Shown: positions 24,693 through 34,052, counted from the stretch's first letter. The stretch: DNA of 64,000 nt from Carboxylicivirga mesophila (GCF_018271975.1 NZ_JAGUCN010000009.1:62001-126000); one strand, 5' to 3'. Numbers and translations: made by a program. Notes: generated from the sequence alone by a model not told the origin.

Positions 24693-26126
24693 CTAAATGG
24701 CCAAATTAAAATGTACAAAAAATCCATGTTGACGATGTTTATTAACGGAGTAGTTAAAACTCCAGACCATGTCATAAAACGTAACAAAGTCGATACCGGC
24801 ACCATAGCCATACTGCCAATCATTTACAAATGTATTAGTTATTGGTGGATTCTCTTGCCATACGCTGCCAAAATCATAAAAAGCCTTCAGGTAAAACGCA
24901 TAATTGACTTTTGCAAACTGAGTGAGCGGCATAAAACCCAAACTTTTAACACGCGGATGAAGCAAAGTGAACAGCAATTGATTTTTCATCGTAAACTGCC
25001 TAGTGCCATCGATAACATATAACTCGTAGCCATTCAAAAAGCTTTCATAGCCACTTCCGGCATTCAGAACATAGGGCAGCGAGTTACTCGTATTATACTC
25101 TCCATATGCCATGCTGGTCCAGTGCCAGCTCTCGTGCAAACGCACATGTTTATCATAGCTACCTGCCAGCTTAAAGTTATTCAGTTCATCTTGCCACAAG
25201 CCAAATCCGGACTGAACAGCTTCAAGCTTGACCCGGCTCCCCTTCAGCGGATAAATCTTAGAATCACGCTTGTCGTAGGTATATTCATACCTTAACTCCA
25301 GAAACTGTAGTTTATTGGCGTCAGTTGTCAGGTAGTGGGGATTTAGGTCAATCACAGAATCGCTCACATTGAAATGATGATAAGCAACATCGAGCTTATG
25401 CCGCTGATACAAACCTGAGCGTAACGAGTAATAAATGGAACCATGATAGGCCACCTGAGCCATTTCTGTTTCAAGTCCAGTAAAAACAGGTTGATTACTT
25501 AGTGTTGCATAAGGCAACTGATCAGACATACTAAAATTAAAGAAAGCACCCCAACCTCCACGCTTATTATATTCAGGCGATAGGTATCCCAATAATATCT
25601 GAGTAGTAAATCCAAGCCTGATTCGCGCAATGATTTTTTCGTTGCGCCCCCTGAAATTATCCCGCTTCAGATAGACACCATAGTTGACACGTGACCAATC
25701 GCCACTATTAAAGAAAGAACTTAAATTACGATCGGCCACCTCAAATATGGGAAATACCCACCAGTACCATCGTTCATCTACATTGATATGAAACACAATA
25801 GTATCATCGGACTGGATGGTGTAATGAATAGAAACAAAATTAAAAAGCGATGTATTTAAGAGATTATGACGGCAACGCTTAACGACCTGTCCAATACGAT
25901 TAACAAGCAATCTATCACCCTGTTTAAAAATGAGCTCATTAAGAATAACCCGTTGCTTGGTAATTTTATTGCCAGTAATAACAATCTGCTGAACAGTTAC
26001 ATATTCATCATTTACCTGTTCATTATTTTTAACAGGTAACGCACTGGCATTAGCAAGCAAACTGTTCATATGCATCAATATACATATGCACAACAACCTG
26101 CCGGCATTTACATAGGCCCATACCAT
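24693..26126 (-). CDS. Omp85-like barrel protein with one POTRA domain
   Basis: A 477-residue secreted protein. After a signal sequence there is a single POTRA-like domain (about 45-125, Q-I-V-I-T-G-N-K-I-T-K through F-N-V-D-E-R-W-Y-W-W), then a barrel of roughly 350 residues ending V-H-F-N-L-A-I. It resembles the BamA/TamA superfamily 'ShlB/FhaC-like' proteins of Bacteroidota. Compared with BamA it has one POTRA instead of five, so a surface-export or lipid role rather than general insertion is possible. The start is uncertain: the signal region has several Met residues. Confidence 0.75.
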   Translation of the reverse strand: MVWAYVNAGRLLCICILMHMNSLLANASALPVKNNEQVNDEYVTVQQIVITGNKITKQRVILNELIFKQGDRLLVNRIGQVVKRCRHNLLNTSLFNFVSIHYTIQSDDTIVFHINVDERWYWWVFPIFEVADRNLSSFFNSGDWSRVNYGVYLKRDNFRGRNEKIIARIRLGFTTQILLGYLSPEYNKRGGWGAFFNFSMSDQLPYATLSNQPVFTGLETEMAQVAYHGSIYYSLRSGLYQRHKLDVAYHHFNVSDSVIDLNPHYLTTDANKLQFLELRYEYTYDKRDSKIYPLKGSRVKLEAVQSGFGLWQDELNNFKLAGSYDKHVRLHESWHWTSMAYGEYNTSNSLPYVLNAGSGYESFLNGYELYVIDGTRQFTMKNQLLFTLLHPRVKSLGFMPLTQFAKVNYAFYLKAFYDFGSVWQENPPITNTFVNDWQYGYGAGIDFVTFYDMVWSFNYSVNKHRQHGFFVHFNLAI

Positions 26127-26145
26127 ACATTACCTTTTTATTACG

Positions 26146-26811
26146 CTACATATTAAGATACCTCATTAATGCATCGTAGTTTTTTTTCACTGTATCGTCA
26201 TAAGCATTGTCGCCCACGTAGGTTGCTTTAACCGAATAGTCGTACCTGTCAAATGCATTTAGCACCGGCCCAACATCAATACGGTTTAGTTTAATGGCTA
26301 TGCACAATTTATCAGCATCAACAGGCTGAGAAACATACAAACTCAGAATTTTAGCATCTGCATCTTCAACTATTCTGGCTATCTCGGCCAATGAGTAATC
26401 ACGGGGCATAAGCTCCAACTCAATAATCCCACCTTCGGTGTGAGCCGCAATTAAACCGGCAAAAGTCTGTAATAAATCACTTTGTGTAATCAGACCCAGA
26501 TAATTCTCCTCTTTATCAACAACAGGCACAACGGTTAGCTTAAGCCTTGAGGCCAGCTCGATAACATCGAATATATGCTGATGCTCAAACACAAACGGCC
26601 GTGCATACGACAATGCATGATTCCCCAATGCTTCTTCGGCCTTATTGAAATCGTATATATCAACATCACTAATCAGACCTAAAAAAGCCCTGTTATTAAC
26701 AATTGGCAAATGCGAAACCCTAAAAACCTCCATCCAGTTAAGGGCATCAAGCCCGCTGTCTGAGGTCTTTAACGAAGGAACAACTTCTGATATTAATTCT
26801 TTTGCCAACAT
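26146..26811 (-). CDS. Two-CBS-domain protein
   Basis: A 221-residue cytosolic protein with two CBS domains: residues about 10-60 (V-S-H-L-P-I-V-N-N-R-A-F-L-G-L-I-S-D-V-D-I) and 75-130 (L-T-V-V-P-V-V-D-K-E-E-N-Y-L-G-L-I-T-Q-S-D). A C-terminal ACT-like region follows (about 135-210). CBS pairs bind adenosine nucleotides and act as sensors; no catalytic domain is attached. It is the first gene of the minus-strand run towards nadK; pdxJ diverges from it. Confidence 0.85.
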   Translation of the reverse strand: MLAKELISEVVPSLKTSDSGLDALNWMEVFRVSHLPIVNNRAFLGLISDVDIYDFNKAEEALGNHALSYARPFVFEHQHIFDVIELASRLKLTVVPVVDKEENYLGLITQSDLLQTFAGLIAAHTEGGIIELELMPRDYSLAEIARIVEDADAKILSLYVSQPVDADKLCIAIKLNRIDVGPVLNAFDRYDYSVKATYVGDNAYDDTVKKNYDALMRYLNM

Positions 26812-26980
26812 AGATTACTTTTCGAAATACTTTATAATTTTGCGCGACAAAGGAAAACCCTTTTATGACGTAATTGTTTGAGTATTAAAAATACTGTCAA
26901 ACATTATAACAAGCAAAAGTAGGCGATAGTTTATTTTGCATTTAATCACTTATAAAAGGGTGTTCATCAATAAAACAACA

Positions 26981-27697
26981 ATGACAAAACTTAGTGTTAA
27001 CATAAATAAGGTAGCCACCCTTCGAAATTCAAGGGGCGGCAATACACCAAATGTATTGCAGGCTGCTATTGATGTTCAGGAATTTGGCGGTGATGGTGTT
27101 ACTGTTCACCCACGACCCGATGAGCGCCATATCCGTTATAAAGATGTGTATGATATTCGTCCGGTCATTAAAACGGAGTTTAACATTGAAGGCTATCCAT
27201 CGAAAGAATTCATTGACCTTGTTTTGGCTGTTCGCCCGCACCAGGTGACACTGGTACCCGATCCACCAGAAGCACTGACCTCCAATGCAGGCTGGGACAC
27301 AGTAACGCATATGACATTTCTACAGGATGTGATAGGTCGCTTCAGTGATGCTGGTATTCGCACCTCAATTTTTGTTGACACCAACCTGAAGAACATTGAG
27401 GGAGCAGTTAAAACCAATACCGACCGTATTGAGCTTTATACCGAGCCCTACGCCACCAACTTTACGAAAGACCGTGAAGCAGCCATCGCGCCATTTGTTG
27501 AAGCAGCCGAATTGGCCAACAAGATTGGGTTGAAAATCAACGCCGGACATGATTTAAACCTGGATAACCTCAAGTATTTCAATGAGCGTATCCCTTATTT
27601 AAAGGAAGTATCAATAGGCCACGCTTTAATTAGCGATGCCCTTTATATTGGTCTTGAAAAAACCATTCAGCTATATAAACAGCAATTGATAAAATAA
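26981..27697 (+). CDS. pdxJ: Pyridoxine 5'-phosphate synthase
   Basis: PdxJ, 238 residues, condenses 3-amino-1-hydroxyacetone phosphate with DXP to give pyridoxine phosphate. It is a TIM barrel with the typical opening [17 protein letters not shown], the segment [10 protein letters not shown], the glutamate in E-L-Y-T-E-P-Y and the phosphate-binding H-A-L-I-S-D-A near the end. I chose ATG 26981; an in-frame TTG-started extension would precede it. Five bases separate it from the next hydrolase gene, implying one operon. Confidence 0.96.
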   Translation: MTKLSVNINKVATLRNSRGGNTPNVLQAAIDVQEFGGDGVTVHPRPDERHIRYKDVYDIRPVIKTEFNIEGYPSKEFIDLVLAVRPHQVTLVPDPPEALTSNAGWDTVTHMTFLQDVIGRFSDAGIRTSIFVDTNLKNIEGAVKTNTDRIELYTEPYATNFTKDREAAIAPFVEAAELANKIGLKINAGHDLNLDNLKYFNERIPYLKEVSIGHALISDALYIGLEKTIQLYKQQLIK

Positions 27698-27702
27698 ACG
27701 GC

Positions 27703-28509
27703 ATGCAACTTTTCCATCGCGAATTTGGTAATAAAGGACCCACTCTGATTATCCTGCATGGCTTGTACGGGGCATCAGACAATTGGGTATCGATTGCCCG
27801 CCAGCTGGAAAAGGACTACCACATTTACCTTTTGGATCAAAGGAATCACGGCCATTCGCCCCATAGCAACACTCACAATTATGAGTGCATGGCCGATGAC
27901 CTCCTGGAGTTTTTTAACGACAAAGGCATTGAAAAAGCGCATCTGGTTGGACACTCGATGGGTGGTAAAACAGCCATGCGCTTTGCTCTCACACATCCCG
28001 AGCGCATCAGTAAACTGGTGATTCTCGACATTGCACCAAAATCGTATGCCTCATTCAGTAATTATGCACAGATCACCAACAATCATCAGCTGATTATTGA
28101 TAGCATGCTCAATGTAGATTTTACACAGGTATCATCACGGCAAGACATTGATCAACAACTAAGCACAAGTCTTCCCGACAAGAAGCTACGCCAGTTTCTC
28201 TTGAAAAATGTTAATCGCAGTAAAGAGGACACCTACCATTGGCGTCTTAACCTGCCAGTCATTAAAGAAACGCTGGAACAAATAATGGATGGCTTTTCAG
28301 AACTTAACCCGGATGAACTAAACGTCAACATTCCTTCTATCTTTATAAGGGGTGAAAAATCGGGCTATGTGATGGATGAAGACACATTGGTGATGCGCAA
28401 ATTCTTTAAAACTGCTGAAGTTGTGAGTATCCCCAATGCAGGCCACTGGCTGCATGCCGAACAGCCCGAACTGCTTATTAAGACCCTGGCGTATTTCTTA
28501 TTGGACTGA
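27703..28509 (+). CDS. Alpha/beta hydrolase (YbfF-like esterase)
   Basis: A 268-residue alpha/beta-hydrolase. The nucleophile elbow is G-H-S-M-G-G with Ser85. The oxyanion-hole H-G-L-Y-G-A precedes it (residues 19-24), and the catalytic His is in G-H-W-L-H-A near the C-terminus. The G-A-S-D-N-W motif is typical of YbfF-type thioesterases/esterases. It follows pdxJ by five bases. The substrate cannot be told from sequence. Confidence 0.9.
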   Translation: MQLFHREFGNKGPTLIILHGLYGASDNWVSIARQLEKDYHIYLLDQRNHGHSPHSNTHNYECMADDLLEFFNDKGIEKAHLVGHSMGGKTAMRFALTHPERISKLVILDIAPKSYASFSNYAQITNNHQLIIDSMLNVDFTQVSSRQDIDQQLSTSLPDKKLRQFLLKNVNRSKEDTYHWRLNLPVIKETLEQIMDGFSELNPDELNVNIPSIFIRGEKSGYVMDEDTLVMRKFFKTAEVVSIPNAGHWLHAEQPELLIKTLAYFLLD

Positions 28510-28604
28510 TTGATTCTGTTTATGTTCAGATTTGGTTGTTTGTTAAGTTGATAGAGTTTATTAACGGACAGAAACCAGATGCAAGATATAAGATTAGAGA
28601 AGAG

Positions 28605-28640
28605 CCTCCATCGCCTGACGGCACTTTCCCTCGAAGAAAG
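28605..28640. repeat. Copy of a dispersed intergenic repeat
   Basis: CTCCATCGCC then TGACGGCACTTTCCC matches the reverse complement of the element at 41200-41235 (CTCCCATCGCC, TTTTGGCACTTCCCC). It is a remnant of a short dispersed repeat inside the 232-bp gap between the hydrolase and the exonuclease gene. Nothing else was recognised in the gap. Confidence 0.5.
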
Positions 28641-28741
28641 AGCAACTGCACAAAAATCGAAAATCAAGGGTTGGTAGCCTGTTTCACCAGCAACATGCTA
28701 ATCGCATCCAGCAGATTGTCAAATCAACAACTCAACAATCA

Positions 28742-29458
28742 TCAGGCATGCTCAACCGCATCCTCAGCTATCAGCTCTTCTCCCTTGAAGCGCAAAAACA
28801 ACTGAGCCGTTGCCAACACATCCTTCTCACAATAGCGGGCTATACGTTCGACATCACGTTCTTCATAAAACACTTGTGCCACCTGACTTCCGTCAATATC
28901 ATCCTTGGGCGAAGGAATATCAAAAATGGTTGTCAGCAGGTTAAGGGATGTATAATGTTTGTAGTCGCCAAACTTCCACATATCCATGGTATCCATAAAC
29001 TTCACTTCCCATGGTTTTTTTCCTGCCACATCCAGAATAGGAGGTAACTTAACGCCATTGATAAGCATTCGGCGGGCAATATAGGGGAAGTCAAATTCCT
29101 TGGCATTATGCCCGCATATATTCTTATGCATATCACGCGCAAATCCGTTTAGCATCTGACCAAAATCTTCGAGCAGCACCTTTTCATTATCGCCTGCAAA
29201 TGACTTAACCCGAAAAATTCGCTTGCCTCCGCGAGCCGAAATCACGCCAACCGATATACAAACAATCTTTCCAAACTCAGCATAGATGCCTGCCCGGCCA
29301 TACACATCGCCTGCAGACTCATCCTCAGCCCTGAAATAAGCCGACTTTTTATCCCAGAGCACTTGCAATTCGGGCGTTACATTTTCAAAACTGGCCTCCT
29401 GCGGCACTGTTTCGATATCCAGAAACATGATATCTTCTACTCTGACGGCATCAAGCAT
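28742..29458 (-). CDS. PolB-like 3'-5' exonuclease
   Basis: A 238-residue DEDD-type exonuclease of the 'PolB-related exonuclease' family (PF10108-like). Exo I is M-F-L-D-I-E-T-V-P (Asp14, Glu16). Exo II is H-N-A-K-E-F-D-F-P about residue 118, and Exo III is Y-C-E-K-D-V-L-A-T about 208. No polymerase domain is present. It probably acts on DNA or RNA 3' ends in the cytosol. It is five bases from udk on the same strand. Confidence 0.9.
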   Translation of the reverse strand: MLDAVRVEDIMFLDIETVPQEASFENVTPELQVLWDKKSAYFRAEDESAGDVYGRAGIYAEFGKIVCISVGVISARGGKRIFRVKSFAGDNEKVLLEDFGQMLNGFARDMHKNICGHNAKEFDFPYIARRMLINGVKLPPILDVAGKKPWEVKFMDTMDMWKFGDYKHYTSLNLLTTIFDIPSPKDDIDGSQVAQVFYEERDVERIARYCEKDVLATAQLFLRFKGEELIAEDAVEHA

Positions 29459-29463
29459 AGCAA

Positions 29464-30081
29464 TTAATTTAGGCTGGTTAGGTTACGTTCAATGAAATGC
29501 GTGAGAATATTAATGGCAATATGGTTATTACCACCTTGCGGCACAATCAAATCGGCATAGCGTTTGGTGGGCTCAATAAACTGCAGATGACTCGGCTTCA
29601 CTGTTTCATCGTAGCGCTGAAGCACCTTTTCAACCGTTCGTCCACGCTCCATAATATCGCGCTGTATCACTCTTGACAAGCGATCATCCGCATCGGCATG
29701 CACAAACACCTTCAGGTCCATCAACTCGCGCAACTGACAGTTACCTAAAATCAGAATGCCTTCAACAATAATCACATCTCGCGGCTCAACAGTTACCGTC
29801 TCTTCAGAGCGCGTACATGATAAGTACGAATACTGGGGCATATCCACCGCACGGCCTGCTTTCAGGTCGGCAATATGCTTAATCAACAATTCCCATTCGA
29901 TGGCATTGGGATGATCGAAATTTATTTTCTGCCGCTCTTCAAGGGGCAAATGCCTGCTATCTTTATAATATGAATCCTGCGGCAAGATGGCCACTTCGCC
30001 CTCGGGCAGCTGCTCCATAATTTTACGTACCACAGTTGTTTTGCCGGAACCTGTCCCGCCAGCTATTCCAATAATCAGCAT
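29464..30081 (-). CDS. udk: Uridine kinase
   Basis: Udk, 205 residues, phosphorylates uridine and cytidine in pyrimidine salvage. The Walker A motif G-G-T-G-S-G-K-T spans residues 8-15. The Y-Y-K-D and N-F-D-H-P-N-A-I-E segments and the R-D-I-M-E-R-G-R lid are typical of the family. It is probably transcribed with the exonuclease gene that follows it. Confidence 0.96.
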   Translation of the reverse strand: MLIIGIAGGTGSGKTTVVRKIMEQLPEGEVAILPQDSYYKDSRHLPLEERQKINFDHPNAIEWELLIKHIADLKAGRAVDMPQYSYLSCTRSEETVTVEPRDVIIVEGILILGNCQLRELMDLKVFVHADADDRLSRVIQRDIMERGRTVEKVLQRYDETVKPSHLQFIEPTKRYADLIVPQGGNNHIAINILTHFIERNLTSLN

Positions 30082-30133
30082 TTTACTAATTTTGCTTTGT
30101 TAGTAACCGACAAAATAAGTAAAATATTCGATT

Positions 30134-30433
30134 ATGATTAAGCACATTGTACTCTTTCAACTGAAAAGCTTTGACAGCGAAAACCTGAAAGCCGCAAAAA
30201 TTGAGGAAATAAAAAAGGGCTTGCTGGCTCTTGACGATAAAATAGATGCACTACTGTCTATTGAAGTAGGCGTTAATTGCAATCCCAATGAACAGTTCGA
30301 CATTGCCCTGACCACCACCTTTAATAATATGGAAGACCTGGAGATTTACGCCAAACACCCCGACCATTTGGCCGTTGGTAAAATAATACGTGAGGTATTG
30401 GAAGCACGCTCATGCGTTGATTTCGAATACTAA
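30134..30433 (+). CDS. Dabb (stress-responsive A/B barrel) domain protein
   Basis: A 99-residue dimeric alpha/beta barrel protein (Dabb, PF07876-type). The family opening M-I-K-H-I-V-L-F-Q-L-K and the late Y-A-K-H-P-D-H-L motif are both present. It is a single gene bounded by a strong terminator at 30445-30480. Family members include polyketide cyclases and stress proteins; function here is unknown. Confidence 0.88.
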   Translation: MIKHIVLFQLKSFDSENLKAAKIEEIKKGLLALDDKIDALLSIEVGVNCNPNEQFDIALTTTFNNMEDLEIYAKHPDHLAVGKIIREVLEARSCVDFEY

Positions 30434-30444
30434 GAGAACTTTAC

Positions 30445-30480
30445 GGAAGGCTCTGCATACAGTTAAGAGCCTTCCCTTAT
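30445..30480 (+). terminator. Stem-loop after Dabb gene
   Basis: GGAAGGCTCT and AGAGCCTTCC make a perfect 10-bp stem around an 11-base loop, 12 bases after the stop codon. The T-tract is weak (CTTAT). Confidence 0.75.
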
Positions 30481-30567
30481 CAGTAAGTTACAAAACAAAG
30501 TCTTGACGTTTTCTGCACAATAACAGATATTAAGCTGTTATCACAAATACCCACTAATATCAAACGC

Positions 30568-31482
30568 ATGAAAACGCTGCTATCCATTTTGCTATCACTT
30601 TTTACGGCAGGCACCTTTGCTCAAAGCATAAAAGTAGCTGCCGGTAAAATCGTCCGCCACGAAACGTTTCCTTCCAACTATGTAGATGCCCGCAATATTG
30701 ATGTGTGGTTACCCGACGGATACTCACAGGATAAAACATATGCTGTGATATATATGCATGATGGCCAGATGCTGTTTGATGCCACCAGCACCTGGAATAA
30801 ACAGGAATGGGGAGTTGACGAAGTATTAGCGAGCCTGATGAATAACCACCGGATACGTGATTGCATAGTAGTAGGCATATGGAATAATGGCAAAAAACGC
30901 CATGCCGAATATTTCCCACAAAGAAGCTGGAAGCTGATAGCTGAAGAGCAACAACAGGCTATCCTCAAAAAGGAAGAGATTTATATTGAACCTTCGGTAT
31001 TATTGGATGGCATGCTGGCCGATAAATACCTGCGTTTTATTGTGCGCGAACTGAAGCCCTTTATCGATAAGACATACAGCACCCTAAGTAATAAGCAGAA
31101 TACCATTATTATGGGCTCAAGCATGGGCGGTTTAATCAGCTGCTATGCCATGTGCGAATACCCCGGCATTTTTGGAGCTGCCATTTGCATGTCGACACAT
31201 TGGCCTGCCGTTGATGGCATCACTCTAAAGTACCTGGAACAGAATATAGCCAATGCCAAAACACACCGTATCTATTTTGATTATGGCACCGTCGATCTGG
31301 ACGCTCTTTATGAACCCTACCAAACAAAAGTTGACTCCATTTTTATGGCCAAGGGCTACAAAAAGGACATCAACTATCAATCGTTGAAATTTAAAGGAGC
31401 CACACATAGTGAAGAAGCCTGGCGACAGCGCTTAAACATCCCCCTGGAATTTATTTTACCTCCTCAGCCAACCAATGATTAG
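30568..31482 (+). CDS. Secreted esterase, IroE/Fes-like alpha/beta hydrolase
   Basis: A 304-residue secreted hydrolase (esterase D family, PF00756-like). The signal peptide M-K-T-L-L-S-I-L-L-S-L-F-T-A-G-T-F-A is followed by the mature enzyme. The nucleophile Ser185 lies in M-G-S-S-M-G-G-L-I-S; an earlier Y-M-H-D-G-Q-M-L-F-D block gives the oxyanion hole. The His is probably in G-A-T-H-S-E-E near the end. Related proteins hydrolyse siderophore esters or act on carbohydrate esters; no transport genes are nearby. Confidence 0.88.
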   Translation: MKTLLSILLSLFTAGTFAQSIKVAAGKIVRHETFPSNYVDARNIDVWLPDGYSQDKTYAVIYMHDGQMLFDATSTWNKQEWGVDEVLASLMNNHRIRDCIVVGIWNNGKKRHAEYFPQRSWKLIAEEQQQAILKKEEIYIEPSVLLDGMLADKYLRFIVRELKPFIDKTYSTLSNKQNTIIMGSSMGGLISCYAMCEYPGIFGAAICMSTHWPAVDGITLKYLEQNIANAKTHRIYFDYGTVDLDALYEPYQTKVDSIFMAKGYKKDINYQSLKFKGATHSEEAWRQRLNIPLEFILPPQPTND

Positions 31483-31829
31483 ATACCTGTTATAAAACTC
31501 ATCTACATAAAAAGAGGGTGTACGAGAATCCAAAAAGACAATTACGAACTTATTCGTAAGAAAACACCTCTCCTTCAAGGAGAGGAAGCCATGACTCAGC
31601 AATAATAATATCTTACATTAGAGATAGTTGCCCTTTCCAGCAAGGTCACCTTCTCCTTAAGCAGGCTTTATTCCGCCAGAGCGGAAAGGCCGGAATGAGG
31701 TGATGAAGTTATAGATTATTAGTACAAAAATTGTTTCCCTTCATTTTAGTAAACCCTCTACATAAAAAAGGTGCCTGTTATAGCACCTTTCTTACTTCAT
31801 CGATTTTTTATATAATCAGGCATCAAGAG
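31483..31829. repeat. Intergenic region with dispersed palindromic repeats
   Basis: This 347-bp gap has no gene. At 31567-31585 it holds CCTCTCCTTCAAGGAGAGG (perfect inverted repeat) and at 31671-31686 TTCCGCCAGAGCGGAA. GGAATGAGGTGATG then follows. This arrangement of CCTCTCC palindromes and ATGAGGTG is a repeated intergenic theme in Bacteroidota genomes. A terminator closes the gap. Confidence 0.6.
31764..31793 (-). terminator. Terminator of the minus-strand lipoprotein gene
   Basis: On the minus strand AAAGGTGC and GCACCTTT pair around an 8-base loop, followed by a run of T. It is 40 bases past the stop of the lipoprotein gene at 31830. Confidence 0.8.
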
Positions 31830-33041
31830 TCACACCCCAAACTTACTGGCAAATTCAGCTACCATTTGCTCAAGCTCCAGTTTAAACTGGGCCAGAAAGT
31901 CATCAAAGTACACTTCACCGCTCTCACGCGAACCATCACTAAACTCAAGCTCCAAATCAACCCACCAACTGCCGGCTTCATCCATCCGCGCTTTGGGCAC
32001 CGCATGTGCCTTTGCTATTATCTTGTTATCATTCAGATACCTTACATCCATGGCTGCATAGTTGTTTAAAGCACTGGCCAAAGCCTCGGCATACGCTTTA
32101 CTGTCAGCCTGCAGATCGTCCACCTTAAGCAGCTCATTATACAACTCACCTGTTTCGGCTGTTGTATTAAACACGACTTCTTCTATGGCCAAACTGTTAA
32201 TCAGTTGCTCAACCGGCATTTGCTCATCATGCTCATCAAAAGATAAGTCCAGCAGATGTCCCAACACCCGGTCAGCATCATTGTTGAATGTCAGCAACCA
32301 ATAGCCATTCTGCTCATCTTTACCCAATTCACCACTCAAATTATAAGGAGTTGGGTTAAATGTCATTGCCACCACCTCGAAATAGCCATCGTACGTAAAC
32401 GTGGCATTTACATTGCTGGCAAGCACCAGTTCATCCTTCACCTTTATGCTGAAATGTAACTTTTCAAGTGCTTGTTCTATCACTGTGCCATCTTCCAAAA
32501 CATCACCTTTATCAGGGAAATCACCCGAATAAAAGGCCAGGTCAGAAATAGTCAGCAGAGCCGTATCACCAGGTATTTCGTTGGTAGCCGGAAACTGAAA
32601 TATGACATCTGTTTCGTGCTCTTCCACTTTAATAAATGTACTATTGGCATCATCCCAGGCCCATACGCCACATCCTTCCTTGGCCAGCAAGCTGCAATAG
32701 TAATCTTTATCAAATGTTAAGGTCATGAGCTCTTCGAAATAACAGTTTTGAGATGCATTGTTATACATCAGCTCGCCCACCTCAACAACAGCTTTCAGAA
32801 ACAAAGCATTGCCCGAAACTTCATGCCCATCCAGGCGACCAAACATTGAGTGACTAATGGCTGCAAAGCGCGTTTGGCTTAACTGCTCCAGCTCATTATT
32901 CAGTGATTCGGTGCTTGATTTCAACACACTCTTATCGTGCTCCACGCCATGCTTGCTATAGGCATCCATCATCTCATCGCTTTCGCATGCTATAAAAAAC
33001 ACCGAAAGCACCACCACCCACAACTTCACTAAACTCCTCAT
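31830..33041 (-). CDS. Hypothetical lipoprotein
   Basis: A 403-residue predicted lipoprotein, not recognised. The signal peptide M-R-S-L-V-K-L-W-V-V-V-L-S-V-F-F-I-A-C ends in a lipobox, which decides the start at 33041 over an upstream ATG at 33104. The mature protein is acidic, with two lysine-poor beta-rich halves, and ends in a helical region (F-L-A-Q-F-K-L-E-L-E-Q-M). No motif suggests an enzyme. Base composition is like the core genome rather than the adjacent AT-rich cassette block. Confidence 0.75.
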   Translation of the reverse strand: MRSLVKLWVVVLSVFFIACESDEMMDAYSKHGVEHDKSVLKSSTESLNNELEQLSQTRFAAISHSMFGRLDGHEVSGNALFLKAVVEVGELMYNNASQNCYFEELMTLTFDKDYYCSLLAKEGCGVWAWDDANSTFIKVEEHETDVIFQFPATNEIPGDTALLTISDLAFYSGDFPDKGDVLEDGTVIEQALEKLHFSIKVKDELVLASNVNATFTYDGYFEVVAMTFNPTPYNLSGELGKDEQNGYWLLTFNNDADRVLGHLLDLSFDEHDEQMPVEQLINSLAIEEVVFNTTAETGELYNELLKVDDLQADSKAYAEALASALNNYAAMDVRYLNDNKIIAKAHAVPKARMDEAGSWWVDLELEFSDGSRESGEVYFDDFLAQFKLELEQMVAEFASKFGV

Positions 33042-33142
33042 ATTCGTATTATTTTCCACTATTCTGATAGTTTGTATGTATGCTCTTTCCTGTATATGAG
33101 ACAATGAAGTAAATGGTTACACGTATTGGAAAAATTTCGATT

Positions 33143-33188
33143 CAAAAAAAGCCACTCCAAAACGAAACAACTTCTCTTTGTAACAACC
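33143..33188. repeat. 46-bp direct repeat, left copy (contains minus-strand terminator)
   Basis: This 46-bp sequence (start CAAAAAAAGCC, end TTTGTAACAACC) recurs at 39495-39540 in the same orientation with 43 of 46 identical positions. Read on the minus strand, it is a stem followed by AAAAAAA-complement T-run, so it is a terminator for the cassette genes. Confidence 0.75.
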
Positions 33189-33201
33189 TTAGCTAAACGA
33201 T

Positions 33202-33275
33202 GTCTGCGACTTCGTTGGGTTGAATAAGTAGTTTTAAACTACTTGTTTGGTTCGATGGAATTACCAATTGCGCCG
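33202..33275. repeat. 74-bp cassette-spacing repeat, copy a
   Basis: First of four near-identical copies. On the plus strand it starts GTCTGCGACTTCGTTGGG, continues with the palindrome AAGTAGTTTTAAACTACTT, and ends TTACCAATTGCGCCG. It lies between the 46-bp repeat and the end of the gene at 33326. Confidence 0.85.
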
Positions 33276-33325
33276 GGCGATGTGAACCGCAATTACTTAT
33301 ACATATTGTTGGCATTCAATATTTT

Positions 33326-33913
33326 TCAATCATTCCAACCTTCAAATTCATTCATTTTCCAGTCAGTTGGTTGTAATGAGTTTTCGTATTCCTTTAGCTC
33401 TTTATAAGCATCTTCAACAATTGTTTTGTTGTCATACCAGATGTCATCAGCAGGATAACAACAAACTCCATCAGTCAATTCTGATATGATTGCCGAAGAA
33501 AGCGAAGACATTCTAAGTTCAAGCGAATTTTGTGAACCCCAATTAAAAGTCAAAACCAATTTACAATCCGCAAGTTTAGAGTCTATCTCTGTATTTACAT
33601 ATTCAACCTTTTCTGTTGGCTTATTTAGTAGTCTTTGAATCAAAGTCTTTTTAGGTTGAATTGAGTCAAGCTCTTTTTGTAAGTCAAATTCGTCCTTATA
33701 AAACTCAAATCCTGATATAAATTCTTTGTCTTTGAATTCTTCGTTCTCAGTATTTTTAAACTTTATTCTAAATGGTAAAAATCCGCTGTGGTCATCAAAA
33801 GAAAAGTCTGGATGAATTTCACATTCCATATCAAATTGATTCATTCGCTCCATCCATTTTGGAATAATTGAATCGTCAACTTGTTTTACAAAAACATTTA
33901 AATCTAAACTCAT
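33326..33913 (-). CDS. Hypothetical cassette protein 1 (195 aa)
   Basis: A 195-residue protein, not recognised. It is acidic, with W-M-E-R-M near residue 21 and a Cys-rich stretch D-G-V-C-C-Y-P-A-D-D about 150-160. No signal peptide or transmembrane segment. Codon use is clearly AT-rich compared with the flanking chromosome. It is the distal member (in transcription order) of a row of five same-strand genes separated by shared repeats. A cytosolic accessory function is all that can be said. Confidence 0.7.
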   Translation of the reverse strand: MSLDLNVFVKQVDDSIIPKWMERMNQFDMECEIHPDFSFDDHSGFLPFRIKFKNTENEEFKDKEFISGFEFYKDEFDLQKELDSIQPKKTLIQRLLNKPTEKVEYVNTEIDSKLADCKLVLTFNWGSQNSLELRMSSLSSAIISELTDGVCCYPADDIWYDNKTIVEDAYKELKEYENSLQPTDWKMNEFEGWND

Positions 33914-33978
33914 ATTTATTATTTCTTAGTTCAATTTCAGACAGTAGGGAGGGGGAATTGAACCCTCAGCTAAGTCAA

Positions 33979-34052
33979 GTCTGCGACTTCGTTTGGTTGA
34001 ATAAGTAGTTTTAAACTATTTGTTTGGTTCGATGTAATTACCAATTGCGCCG
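33979..34052. repeat. 74-bp cassette-spacing repeat, copy b
   Basis: Second copy of the 74-bp repeat, with GTTTGGT instead of GTTGGGT in the core. On its left lies GGGTTCAATTCCCCC (minus strand), and on its right a variable hairpin and then the attC-like site at 34098-34147. Confidence 0.85.

Noticed and set aside
33944-33969. A complete tRNA gene
   Set aside because: Only a T-arm-like stretch is present; no anticodon arm, D arm or 5' acceptor strand could be found around it.
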